This document shows positions 47,933-58,719 of a stretch of DNA of 64,000 nucleotides, piece by piece. The translations under genes and the position numbers were made by a program. The notes beneath the pieces were generated by a model. The model worked only from the letters and a program-made list of their open reading frames with translations. It had not been told where the DNA came from and made no database searches. This DNA comes from Chloracidobacterium sp. (lineage in GTDB: Bacteria; Acidobacteriota; Blastocatellia; Pyrinomonadales; Pyrinomonadaceae), in the NCBI GenBank assembly GCA_016712045.1, contig JADJRV010000009.1, positions 121,708 to 185,707 of the forward strand. Reading direction: 5' to 3'. Each line of letters begins with the position of its first letter. The stretch's first letter is position 1.

Positions 47933-48676
47933 CTACTTTGCGTCTGATGCAAGTAGGGCGTCGAGACCGGCACGAGGAAGGTGAGTGACGATTAATACGT
48001 GATTGCCGTCGTGTGTTGTTTGTGTGGTTTGATAGATCGTACTGATGACTTCGTTCTGTTCATCAAATTTATAGATTCTGAGTTCTTGATTAAACCATTC
48101 CGAAAGAACTTCCGCCTGTCGGGCGTTCTTTTTGGGAATTGAAATCTTTAATTCCAACTGTGAAGCGTCGTAAGAGACACCTAACTTAAAACGGTGCAAT
48201 CGATAATTTTCAAAACCGTCAACATCCAGACAGTCCGAAAATTTTTCCAACTCTTCAAAATTGAATGTCGCGTTATCTACCGTCTTCTCGATTTTTGGAT
48301 GTCCGAGCTTACTTGAAAACCCTCCGCTGATAACAGGCTCATAGCCATCATTGCACGACAGCGTACGATATCTCTCAAATTCAAACTTTTCCAATTCAAA
48401 ATCAAGATTTCCTTTCCGGCGGTATTCTTGAAGGCTTTCAATTAAATCCTCAAAATCGTCGAAATAACCCTTAATGGCGAATTGAAAATCTAAGTTTTCG
48501 TCATCCGGCTTCTTGTCTAGATTATCCGCAAACTCGATCTCGTCCCGCAGGTCAAACTGTTTTGCCGTCGCCGCATTCGCCAAAACCTGCGGCGTCGCGC
48601 CAGCCAGCACCAGGCCGAGATACACGCCGAGTGTCGCTAAAAGCAGGATGGAGTTTTGGGGTTTACGCGTGGTCAA
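47933..48676 (-). CDS. Unknown protein with N-terminal membrane anchor
   Basis: 247 aa. One hydrophobic segment near the start (ILLLATLGVYLGLVLAGAT) is followed by a charged mature domain (FDLRDEIEFADNLDKKPDD, then a long Glu/Phe-rich region). It ends with a strand-rich part (GNHVLIVTHLPRAGLDALL). I do not recognise a family. More AT-rich in its middle than its neighbours. It lies 3 bases after the next unknown gene (48680-50009) on the same strand, so the two are probably cotranscribed. Confidence 0.6.
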   Translation of the reverse strand: MTTRKPQNSILLLATLGVYLGLVLAGATPQVLANAATAKQFDLRDEIEFADNLDKKPDDENLDFQFAIKGYFDDFEDLIESLQEYRRKGNLDFELEKFEFERYRTLSCNDGYEPVISGGFSSKLGHPKIEKTVDNATFNFEELEKFSDCLDVDGFENYRLHRFKLGVSYDASQLELKISIPKKNARQAEVLSEWFNQELRIYKFDEQNEVISTIYQTTQTTHDGNHVLIVTHLPRAGLDALLASDAK

Positions 48677-48679
48677 ATC

Positions 48680-50009
48680 TTATTTTAAGGCGGCGGTATT
48701 GTTTGCGAGTCCGCCGACGGCGTTACCGTTTTGCTGTTTTGGGGCGGCTTTCTGCTCGGCCAACTTACGCCGGATCATGGGCATTGCTGTGCCTTTAGGT
48801 ACAAGAAACTTAATAACTACTTTTTTGCCGATGGCTTCGACCTTGGCATTTTCGAGCAGGATGAGATCATCTTTATCATTCTGATCGGCTCCCTCGCCGC
48901 TCTTTGCCTTTTTCGCGATCGACATCGCCAAGCTCAGAGCACTGCTGATCGAGCGGGCACGTGTCTCGCTTTCCATCTCGGACTGTACCAAAGCGGAGAT
49001 ATTCGTCTCGTCCTGCTGCAGCATCAGATTAAAATCCTTGCCGCTGATGTCCTTTAGATACTGAAGATAGCCGCTGTCGTTGATAGCTGCGATCGCCTCT
49101 TTTATCACATCGACCATCTTCTGGTCCTGGCTGGCGATCTGTCCGAACTTTAGAGATTCGAGCTTGCCCTCTTTTGTTTACCTTGCCTGACGCATTTACG
49201 ATACACGCGGATTCGAGATTGACCTGATTTTTATCAAGCAGAGCATTTACGTTATTGGCAAGGTCGACAAACGGCCGTTTGTTTATCGCCGGCTTAGTCG
49301 CCGGATCGAGCGGGTCAACCTTGGGATCTGTCTCCGCAGTTGTGCTGTCGTCAGATTTAGGCGTGGGTGTTGCCTTGGGCTGACGCGGTTTTCGGGGCTT
49401 GTCGGTCGAACCGGTCGTGCCGCTGTTAAACGAACTCGGCAGGTCGCCATCTAGTACGTCATTATTTGCCTTAGGAATGTTCGGCTTTGTGTCCAGCAAA
49501 CTGTTGCCGCTGACGGTTGGCGGGGTATAAGGTATGCCCGGCGGGAAGCTGCTGTCGGTGTTAAATGCAAGATCCGTGATCTGTGCCGCTTGCGGGAACA
49601 TCGGGACGACCTCGCCGGTCCGCGCATCGATAAAGCTCGTCGGATAGTCAACGCGGGGCTCGACATTGCTGACATCGACAAATGTTATCTCGGCGTCGCC
49701 AAGATCCGTCTTTTCATATACCTGGTCGACATAATCACGGTCGGTGCCAAACATCATCGCTCCGACATATACGACATCGAGAGCCTCACAAACGCGTCCA
49801 ACCAGCGGACTATCGCAGCCCTTCATCGTTAGCAGGGACGTCTGTCCGAATACGAGCAAAGCAAACAGATTACCGACCGCCGCGATCGCGAGGATCTTGT
49901 AGATGCGCGGGCCAAACTCCCAAGTTTTGATCTCGTACGTATGAAACAGATCGCCCTCACTCGTCGGGGCGGCGATTGGCTCTGTATCGTATAATGACTG
50001 CTCGAACAT
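48680..50009 (-). CDS. Unknown single-span membrane protein with Pro/Thr-rich linker (one frameshift)
   Basis: Start ATG 50009 (MFEQSLYDTEPIAAP). One membrane span at about residues 33-52 (IYKILAIAAVGNLFALLVFG), a domain of about 120 residues, a Pro/Thr/Lys-rich linker (KPRKPRQPKATPTPKSDD), then a C-terminal region split by a frame change near 49177-49180. Removing one A from a run of four joins ASGKVNK to EGKLESLKFGQIASQDQKMV, giving a product of about 443 aa. Membrane anchor, proline-rich middle and C-terminal domain recall TonB-like energy transducers or other periplasm-spanning proteins, but no TonB motif is clear. Function unknown. Confidence 0.6.
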
Positions 50010-50138
50010 AAGGCTTAAGTATAAATATCGCGTTGGTCTCAAAAAGCTAGCTGCCGATTTAGACGCCCGCACCCTGCAAAATGTTGCAAGGCAATTGAGT
50101 ATATTACCATTTTCACCCGTCGATTGGAAGATTTCCTT

Positions 50139-50217
50139 GCAGAAGCCCGCGCGTAAGCAAGGGCGTAAGCGGGCGTTAATTGAATGTTACGCCCTTGCTT
50201 ACGCGCGGGCCTCTGCA
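50139..50217. repeat. Long inverted repeat (GCCCGCGCGTAAGCAAGGGC type)
   Basis: TGCAGAAGCCCGCGCGTAAG plus CAAGGGCGTAA pairs with TTACGCCCTTGCTTACGCGC plus GGGCCTCTGCA around a short loop holding a second GGGCGTTAAT. It is related in wording to 32273-32334 and lies upstream of the helicase gene. Confidence 0.8.
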
Positions 50218-50260
50218 CTATGCATGGACTTTTGATCGTTCAACCTCTAACATCAGCCTT

Positions 50261-51124
50261 ATGCCACGCTCAGGTGACCGAAACCGCTCTGCAAATAAGC
50301 GCAAGCGGCACACCGGTGAACGAAAAGATAAACGTTTTATTGCACGCGAAAGTTCCGCTCCGCGAGCGGTCGTAGTGCAGACTCCGCGACAGTTAAAGGC
50401 CATAGAACGCCTGCTGTCCGGCATCGGTGTGCCGGAGCAAAAGCCTTTTAAGCCGGACGCTTTTCAGCTCGAAGCCCTCGCCGCGATCGAGACCGAAGAC
50501 GTGCTTGTCACCGCACCGACCGGCAGCGGAAAAACATGGATCGCCCGCGAAGAGATACGCCGTTTGCTCGGCCTGGGAAAACGCATCTGGTACACAACTC
50601 CCCTTAAGGCGCTGACAAATTCAAAATACACAGAGTTTTCGCTCGAATTCGGCGCCGAAAACGTCGGAATCCTGACCGGCGACCGAAAAGAAAATTCCGG
50701 TGCTCCGCTCATCGTAGGCACGACCGAAATTTATCGCAATCAGCTATTTGACGCCCTACGCGAGGGCGATCAGGTCGAGACGGATTTTGTGATTTTTGAT
50801 GAGGCACATTATCTGGCGGACGAGGATCGCGGCCACGTGTGGGAAGAATCGATAATCCTCTCGCCGCCGCGTATCAGGATGCTGCTGCTCTCGGCGACGG
50901 TCGGACGTGCTGAGGAATTTGCGGCATGGATCGGCGAAGTTCGCGGGACAAAGGTGCGTGTCATAAAAGCCGGACCGCGTCCGGTCGAACTGCGAGCCGC
51001 GTACCTGTCGCACGATATGCAGCTATTTCCGCTGCTGGGCGACGACGGCACGTATAATCGCGATCTCGATCAATTTGCCCGTCAGCGGCAAAGCCCGGGC
51101 GGCTTCCGCCGTCGACGAAGGTAA
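50261..51124 (+). CDS. DEAD/DEAH helicase, N-terminal half only
   Basis: 287 aa from ATG 50261 (MPRSGDRNRSANKRKRHTGE); an in-frame ATG at 50180 lies within the hairpin element and is not used. The first RecA-like domain is complete: Q-motif region KPFKPDAFQLEALAAI, motif I VTAPTGSGKTW, TTPLKALTNSKYTEF, motif II IFDEAHYLADEDRGHVWEE and motif III LLSATVGRAEEFAAW. This resembles the Ski2/Mtr4-like branch. The second helicase domain is absent: the frame runs out after FARQRQSPGGFRRRRR and a repeat element begins 3 bases later. It looks truncated and probably inactive as a helicase unless the rest lies elsewhere. Confidence 0.7.
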   Translation: MPRSGDRNRSANKRKRHTGERKDKRFIARESSAPRAVVVQTPRQLKAIERLLSGIGVPEQKPFKPDAFQLEALAAIETEDVLVTAPTGSGKTWIAREEIRRLLGLGKRIWYTTPLKALTNSKYTEFSLEFGAENVGILTGDRKENSGAPLIVGTTEIYRNQLFDALREGDQVETDFVIFDEAHYLADEDRGHVWEESIILSPPRIRMLLLSATVGRAEEFAAWIGEVRGTKVRVIKAGPRPVELRAAYLSHDMQLFPLLGDDGTYNRDLDQFARQRQSPGGFRRRRR

Positions 51125-51127
51125 GAG

Positions 51128-51246
51128 TTTAAACGCAGAGACCGCTGAGGTCGCAAAGTAAAAGAAGGGTTAAGAGGAGCAGCTAAACGCTCAACTTAAC
51201 CCTTGTTTATTAGACTCTCCGCGTTCTTAGCGGTCTCTGCGTTGAA
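51128..51246. repeat. Intergenic modular-arm hairpin element (ACGCAGAG-type unit)
   Basis: Left arm TTTAAACGCAGAGACCGC plus TGAGGTCGCAAAG, right arm CTCCGCGTTCTTAGCGGTCT plus CTGCGTTGAA. An inner hairpin (AAGGGTTAAGAGGAGC with GCTCAACTTAACCCTT) lies between them. It separates the convergent truncated helicase and the unknown gene at 51252. Confidence 0.75.
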
Positions 51247-51251
51247 TACGC

Positions 51252-52301
51252 CTACTTAATGCTCGCGACTAAAATATCAATATCAGCCTGCGGCACCAGC
51301 AGGTCGAGCGTTACTTCGTTTGCACGGTTTGTGATCTTGGCGTTTTTGATCATTCGTGAGTAGACCTGTTGGTCACTGCGTTTTGAGCCGCCTAAGAAAG
51401 CTCCGCCGAGCATCTTGAGCCCGTCGAGCATTTCTTTTAAGCTCTGTGCCTGATCGGCCTTTGCGGTGCGGGCCATGACCTGTAGGTTTGTGCCGGTTGC
51501 AGCAACGTCGAGCGAACCCGCCATCACCTGTATCGATTTGATATTGTTGCCGATCTCGTCATTATCGAGCGGCAGCAGGGAATCCATGCCGCCCGGAATG
51601 CGGGTCGCAAAACTCATCACCGCCGTCTCTTTTTGCGAGAGCAGCGAGGTCAGATCTGCCGAGGCGTGTGTTTTGCCCTCAAGCGTTTCACGCACTCGCG
51701 GCAAGGTGCCGATGGCCAGCGTATTTGCGTCGATCGAGGTAACGGCGATCTCTTTTGACAGGCCTTTCAGAGCGTCATCGATCATGCCGCCGACCTTTGA
51801 TGTCGTCGGTTTTGTGGATTTTTGAACAACATCTTTTAGAGCAAAGACATAAACTGTCCGCTCGCCGATCTTTTCTTCGCGATAGGTGCCTTTTGAGGCG
51901 AGCTTTGCAACCGCGACGAGTGCCCCGGCGTTGATGTCGCCACCCGCGATCAATATCGGTTCGTAGTCAGTTTCTTTGGCCGAGATCGTTTTGAACGCAA
52001 CGCCGACGGCGACTTGGTCAAATTTACGTAGATCAATGCCGGTGCGGTTTTCCATCTCGTTGATCTTTGCCATTATCTCGCCAAGCATCGGTTGATTTGC
52101 CGACAACATACGCGGCAGAGCGTCATCAAGAAAGCGTTTTGCATCAAAAACGGCAACACCGTCCGACGCCGGCAGCAGCGTCACAAGACGACTGGACTGA
52201 CGCTTTTTCACTTTATTTTTACGAGTGTCGACAGCGGCAAATGCTAGCGTATTAACCAGCAAAACTGCGACAACGGCGGCGGCGATAGATCTGATCTTCA
52301 T
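51252..52301 (-). CDS. Secreted protein of unknown function
   Basis: 349 aa with a signal peptide (IAAAVVAVLLVNTLAFA) and a basic mature N-terminus (TRKNKVKKRQSSR). The body alternates helices and strands (RLVTLLPASDGVAVFDAKRF, IAVTSIDANTLAIGTLPRV, SIQVMAGSLDVAATGTN) and recalls extracytoplasmic proteins of unknown role that monitor or bind other proteins. No catalytic motif is seen. It is flanked on both sides by hairpin elements and has no obvious operon partner. Confidence 0.6.
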   Translation of the reverse strand: MKIRSIAAAVVAVLLVNTLAFAAVDTRKNKVKKRQSSRLVTLLPASDGVAVFDAKRFLDDALPRMLSANQPMLGEIMAKINEMENRTGIDLRKFDQVAVGVAFKTISAKETDYEPILIAGGDINAGALVAVAKLASKGTYREEKIGERTVYVFALKDVVQKSTKPTTSKVGGMIDDALKGLSKEIAVTSIDANTLAIGTLPRVRETLEGKTHASADLTSLLSQKETAVMSFATRIPGGMDSLLPLDNDEIGNNIKSIQVMAGSLDVAATGTNLQVMARTAKADQAQSLKEMLDGLKMLGGAFLGGSKRSDQQVYSRMIKNAKITNRANEVTLDLLVPQADIDILVASIK

Positions 52302-52385
52302 GTATTTACCTCAACAAAAATTCTAGTTGGTATCCTAACGATAACAGATGCACGATTGTTCGGGAATAGTTTGCTGAAAAAAGTA

Positions 52386-52467
52386 TTTGCCACCGATTTC
52401 ACGGATAAGACAGATAAGAATTTTGACTGATTCTTGATCAGTTTTATCCGTGTTATCGGTGGCTAAT
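52386..52467. repeat. Intergenic modular-arm hairpin element (CACGGAT-type unit)
   Basis: Left arm TTTGCCACCGATTTCACGGA plus TAAGACAGATAAGAA, right arm TTTTATCCGTGTTATCGGTG plus GCTAA, with the loop containing a TTGATCA palindrome. The TAA stop and last codons (ISHR) of the following methyltransferase gene are encoded in the right arm. Confidence 0.8.
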
Positions 52468-53019
52468 TTTCTTTTTTTTAACAACCTCAAATTCGAACTG
52501 TAGCTCCTTACCTCGAAAGATATAGCTCAGGTACTGCTCCCAAAATTTACGCGTAAAACGCATCCCGGGCCATCTCGTGTCGAGATTCACGATAAATTCG
52601 ATTCCCAACGCTTTCCACAGATTTAATAGCGAAACATAACACCGCACCGGTTTTAGTTGCACCTCGGTGTAAAAATCAAAAACCTCGCGACCCGCAATAA
52701 AAGTATTAAACGTGTACGAATTTATGTGGTTACGATGCGTCGGGTCGTTTGCCCAGTCGGGGTTTGTGTAGTGGGGGCAGAGCAGCTTGATCCGCCCGCC
52801 ATGCCGCGTGACCCGGTGCAGCTCACCGATAAATCCCATCACATCCGGCACATGTTCAACGACGTGATTTGAAACTACGAGGTCAAATTCGTTGTCGGGA
52901 AACGGATACGGCAACTCGCCCAGATCGTGGATGACATCGGCGTTGGTTCGCGGATTATTATCCAGCCCGATCGCACCCTCAGTTTTATTGGCCCCACAGC
53001 CGACGTCTAAGATCTTCAT
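52453..53019 (-). CDS. SAM-dependent methyltransferase (type 11)
   Basis: 188 aa. It starts almost directly with SAM motif I (MKILDVGCGANKTEG), then GLDNNPRTNADVIHDL, the core FPDNEFDLVVSNHVVEHV and the post-motif HRVTRHGGRIKLLCPHYTN. Small size and an early motif I are normal for this branch. Substrate not deducible. The final residues come from a repeat arm, so the C-terminus (KKKKISHR) is unlikely to be ancestral. Confidence 0.8.
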   Translation of the reverse strand: MKILDVGCGANKTEGAIGLDNNPRTNADVIHDLGELPYPFPDNEFDLVVSNHVVEHVPDVMGFIGELHRVTRHGGRIKLLCPHYTNPDWANDPTHRNHINSYTFNTFIAGREVFDFYTEVQLKPVRCYVSLLNLWKALGIEFIVNLDTRWPGMRFTRKFWEQYLSYIFRGKELQFEFEVVKKKKISHR

Positions 53020-53024
53020 TGCGT

Positions 53025-53474
53025 TTAGAATGGCCTAAGTTCCGATGGTTTAGGAAAGATTGTGGGAGTGATTTCACAAAAAGTGTAAACTTCGATCCCT
53101 CCCAAGACACCGTTCTGTTCAAAAATAAACACACCGCCGAGGTCATCCGTGCTTTCGTCACCAAACACAAAATCTCCGAGCGGGTGGAGACCCCCGACAG
53201 GCTCTGGTAGCCCTTCAACTCTGAAGTCAATACTCGCACAGCCGCACGGACATAGTGCAACCACTTTTGCGCGTTCCAACTGATCTAAGAATTTGTCCGC
53301 CCCCTTTTCACCATTCTTTAGTAGCCATTCACCTAGAGATCGCTCTTCGGGCGTAAGGTCTCGGGCTACTTTACATTCTTCGGGCGTTCGCAAAGGAACC
53401 TCTTTGCGAGGCGGCGTAACCATAGATTTATTATAGAACGCTCCAAAAAAGCGGTGCCAAATATTTCCCAACAT
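53025..53474 (-). CDS. Unknown small protein with a CPCGC motif
   Basis: 149 aa from ATG 53474 (MLGNIWHRFFGAFYNK), one base after the stop of the glycosylase gene. A second ATG at 53423 (MVTPPRKEVP) is also possible. The middle carries VVALCPCGCASIDFRVEG, a Cys cluster that could bind metal, followed by a hydrophobic beta-like part. Not recognised. It is cotranscribed with the AlkA-like gene, and a link to DNA repair is only suggested by this position. Confidence 0.5.
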   Translation of the reverse strand: MLGNIWHRFFGAFYNKSMVTPPRKEVPLRTPEECKVARDLTPEERSLGEWLLKNGEKGADKFLDQLERAKVVALCPCGCASIDFRVEGLPEPVGGLHPLGDFVFGDESTDDLGGVFIFEQNGVLGGIEVYTFCEITPTIFPKPSELRPF

Positions 53475-53475
53475 C

Positions 53476-54117
53476 CTACTTTTTCCCCTTCTCACTGAGG
53501 TAATAATGCCACAGCAATCTTGCCGCGACCGAACGAAAGGGCTTCCATTTCTCGGCCATAACAATAAACTCATCCGAACCGGGTCTTTTATCCGCTCCGG
53601 TCAATTTCTGATACGCCGCATGCAGAGCAATTTCGCCTCGGGGCATCACATCCGGCCGGAGCATCGCCATTAGCAGGTAAACATCACTCGTCCATTCGCC
53701 AACACCTTTTAGCTTGATAAGCTCGGCTTTGACCTCGGCGTCGGGCAGCTTATGAAGACTGTCTAGATCGACGTGATTGTTGATGATCGCCTCAGACAGA
53801 TGTCTTGCATACGCAGTTTTCTGACGGCTAAAGCCTATTGTTTTGAGATCGGAGTCATTTATTGCCAGCAAATTTGCCGGCGTAACATCGCCGATATGGG
53901 CCGCGAGTTTGTCAAAACACGCCTTTGCCGAGGCAAGAGAAACCTGTTGCTCCAGAATAATATTGAGTAGCGTGCCAAATCCCGTAGGACGATCCCACAG
54001 CGGCGGGGCACCGTAAGTGTTGTAAACAAACGCCATCTCATCGTGCTCTTGCGACAATTTTACGCAAGCACGTTTGATCTGACGGTCATCGAGAGGCATT
54101 ATCATCGTTTTCGCCAT
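53476..54117 (-). CDS. AlkA-like DNA-3-methyladenine glycosylase (HhH-GPD fold)
   Basis: 213 aa from ATG 54117 (MAKTMIMPLDDRQIK); an earlier in-frame start at 54147 lies in the palindrome upstream. Helical fold with ILEQQVSLASAKACFDKLA and the helix-hairpin-helix LKGVGEWTSDVYLLMA. The segment after the hairpin reads PDVMPRGEIAL. AlkA-type enzymes usually have a catalytic Asp here (GD), so Glu at this place is unusual. A base-excision repair role is probable; activity with Glu is uncertain. Confidence 0.82.
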   Translation of the reverse strand: MAKTMIMPLDDRQIKRACVKLSQEHDEMAFVYNTYGAPPLWDRPTGFGTLLNIILEQQVSLASAKACFDKLAAHIGDVTPANLLAINDSDLKTIGFSRQKTAYARHLSEAIINNHVDLDSLHKLPDAEVKAELIKLKGVGEWTSDVYLLMAMLRPDVMPRGEIALHAAYQKLTGADKRPGSDEFIVMAEKWKPFRSVAARLLWHYYLSEKGKK

Positions 54118-54119
54118 TC

Positions 54120-54148
54120 TTGGTCCACTTGGTCCGGACCGGACCAAG
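54120..54148. promoter_or_regulatory. Perfect palindrome, possible operator of the AlkA-like gene
   Basis: CTTGGTCC at 54128-54135 and GGACCAAG at 54141-54148 flank GGACC, giving a strong inverted repeat. TTGGTCCA at 54120-54127 repeats half of it. It lies just before the glycosylase start, where a repressor or activator could bind. The regulator is unknown. Confidence 0.4.
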
Positions 54149-54182
54149 AATTTCTATATTGATAGATCTCGGAACGCTCAAT

Positions 54183-55571
54183 CTATCTTTTAAAGCCCGA
54201 CCCCTGTGTCGCATTGTCATACGTCAGCTCGTGTTTTCCCGATGCGTCTTGATAACTGACTGTTAATTTGCCATCGACGATCTTTGGTTCGCCGATCTGT
54301 TTTCTGTCGAGCAGACAGGACGAGATGACCTGTGATCTGGCGTCGCGGGCGATCATATCGAGGTCGGCTCGGACCCAGATAACGCTTGAGATAAATGTGC
54401 CGAGGCATGGATCGTTTTGTTTGGGCGTTTCAGTGACATTGTGCATGGTGAAGACGAAGTAAACAGACTTGTCATCGGCGGCTGATAGCAGGGGTTTGCC
54501 GCTGTAGGGATAAAATCCAATGTCATTTAGCTCGTCAAATCTCTTGAGGTCGCCGAGATAGAATTGGCCATGACGTTCCTTATAATCGATCTCAAATTTT
54601 GAAAATTCGTCGGAGGTTAACAGCGGCGTCTTTTGCTTTAGGATGTTCTTTTCGGCACTCGTTTTTTCAAGTATTGCCGTACCTGTTCTCGGTTTTGAGT
54701 TGTCGCCTCAGTCGCCATGTTCATTTTGAACCGGGTTTGATAGTCCTCCGACCACCATTTCGCAGTTTTGCCATCGTCAAAGAATTCCGGCGAGTTGCCG
54801 ACTTCCTTAAAAACCGGCTTGCCTTTCGACAGATAGACAAAGCCTTTCACACTGCCGAGCCAGGCGACCGCACTCGGTAGGCTTGCGTCCTGAGTGATCC
54901 CCACCGATTCAAACGGATGGTCGCCCGCACCCTCCGGACGAAACTCTTTGCCGGAAAAATAGACGCGGTGCCAGTCGTTCGAATTGCAAAACTGGCCGCT
55001 CGCGACCGTTAGCGAGCCGGACTTAACAAATTTCAAAGGCTCAGGCCCGCAGCCGCTCCATTTCCAGTTTTTGTAATCAAATTCGCGGCCGTCCTTGAAC
55101 TTGACCGAATGCTCGCCCCAATCGTACGAAACATCCCAAAACCGTGGTCCTCGAAAGGCTAGTTCGCCGTCCTTGACGGTGTCAGGATGCCGCCGACCGC
55201 CTCATAACGGTTCGGCAGACACTTTGACTCTTGCCGAACCGAAGCGGGTGCCGCATTTCCAATCGTCTTCGGGACGGTAAAATGCGATGCGGATCACCGG
55301 TTCGTCCGAATCTGGTTTGATGTCACACCGAAACATTTTCCCGCCGTTCTTGACCATCGGCGGTGTGGCGTAGGTCGTTCCCTTAAATGTAAATGTACAC
55401 CCGCCCGGAGTGCCGTCGCCGTGTCCGATGCCGGGTTTGGGAGCGTAAGTGTTGATGGTCAGCTCGCCCCGTTTTATGGATTCGGCCTTTTGGCGTCGAA
55501 CTGCCGCCACAGGCGACAACCGATATAACAATGAACACCATGCCGACCAAAGTCGCAAATATTGCCGGCAA
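54183..55571 (-). pseudogene. Secreted protein of unknown function, broken at several places
   Basis: The pieces read as one protein in changing frames. A start near 55571 encodes a lipoprotein-like signal (FATLVGMVFIVISVVACGGS). After a frame change comes GELTINTYAPKPGIGHGDGT through a TGA at 55202-55204. The same frame then continues with DTVKDGELAFRGPRFWDVSY to 54638. After a break in a run of six A it goes on as EKNILKQKTPLLTSDEF to 54183. Either one gene of about 460 codons carries at least two indels plus an in-frame stop, or two adjacent genes are each damaged. No family recognised. The order of segments and the lack of other genes support a single secreted product. Confidence 0.5.
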
Positions 55572-55601
55572 GGATTTTGTGTTAGCTGACGCATCGGTTT
55601 C

Positions 55602-57697
<2,096 letters not shown>

Positions 57698-57750
57698 AAG
57701 GAAATTGAAACCACAGATTAACACAATGCAGGATTTTCAGAAACGAGAGT

Positions 57751-57826
57751 TTAGCCACTAATGTCACGAATAGCATGAATAAAAACTGATTCCGATTCGT
57801 GTCATTCGTGCAATTCGTGGCAAAAT
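57751..57826. repeat. Intergenic modular-arm hairpin element (CACGAATA-type unit)
   Basis: Left arm TTAGCCACTAATGTCACGAA plus TAGCATGAATAA, right arm TTCGTGTCATTCGTGCAATT plus CGTGGCAAAA. A single CCACAGATTAACAC-type arm lies next to it at 57708-57732. Together they fill the space between the divergent acyl-CoA synthetase and SDR genes. Confidence 0.75.
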
Positions 57827-57833
57827 ATCTGAA

Positions 57834-58620
57834 ATGACTGAGCAAGTATCAAGTATTGGATTGCCGGGGAATCTGTTTGCGGGCAAGACCGCGATCGTCA
57901 CCGGGGCTTCGAGGGGAGTTGGGCGTGCCGTCGCGTTGCGGCTGGCTGAGGGCGGGGCGAATGTTGTCGTCAACTATCTGAGCAGCGACATCGAGGCCCA
58001 AGACACGGTAGATTTGTGCATAAACAAAGGCGTTGGGGCGATCTCGGTGCAGGCGGACGTGTCCGAATTCGCCGGCGCGCAAAAGATCGCGAAAGAGACG
58101 ATCGAGCGTTTTGGCGGCATCGATCTGCTCGTCTGCAACGCCGGCGTCTGGGACGGTGCCCCGATCGAAGACATGAGCGAGGAGCTCTGGAACAAGGTCA
58201 TGAACACCAATCTCAAATCCGCTTGGGCGATGACCAAGGCTTGTGTCCCCGCGATGAAAAACAGGCGTCGGCCGCGATCGTGATGGTCTCGTCGACCGCC
58301 GGACAACGCGGCGGGCGGGCTATTCAAACTATGCCGCGTCCAAAGGCGGCCAGATATCCTTTACCAAGGCGCTCGCGAGCGAGCTTTGCCCAAAGATCCG
58401 CGTCAACGCAGTCGCTCCCGGCTGGATCGAAACCGCGATGGTCCGGCCTGTTTTCGAAGACAAAGATTACGAACAAAGCGTCATCGATTCGATACCTCTA
58501 AAACGGATCGCAACCACCGATGACATTGCGTTGTCGATCTGCTTTCTATTGTCCGACTGGTCGCGTCATATCACGGGTGAGATCCTCAATATCAACGGTG
58601 GGGCAGTGCTTTGTGGGTAA
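57834..58620 (+). CDS. Short-chain dehydrogenase/reductase, FabG-like (two frameshifts)
   Basis: About 262 aa after adding one base in AAAAA near 58258 and one in the G/C-rich stretch near 58312. Rossmann motif AIVTGASRGVGRAVALRL (residues about 19-36), NAG in VCNAGVWDG, catalytic Ser in IVMVSSTAG, and Tyr-Lys in YAASKGG. The C-terminal ITGEILNINGGAVL is typical of FabG-like reductases. Substrate not known. It is divergent from the acyl-CoA synthetase. Confidence 0.85.
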
Positions 58621-58719
58621 AATTGTGCCGATAATTCCCAAATTGTGACAAATAGCACAGCTTAGATTTTCACATCGTGATATGCAGATATTACGAGCGA
58701 CTTTGCGCGATCAAGCAAC

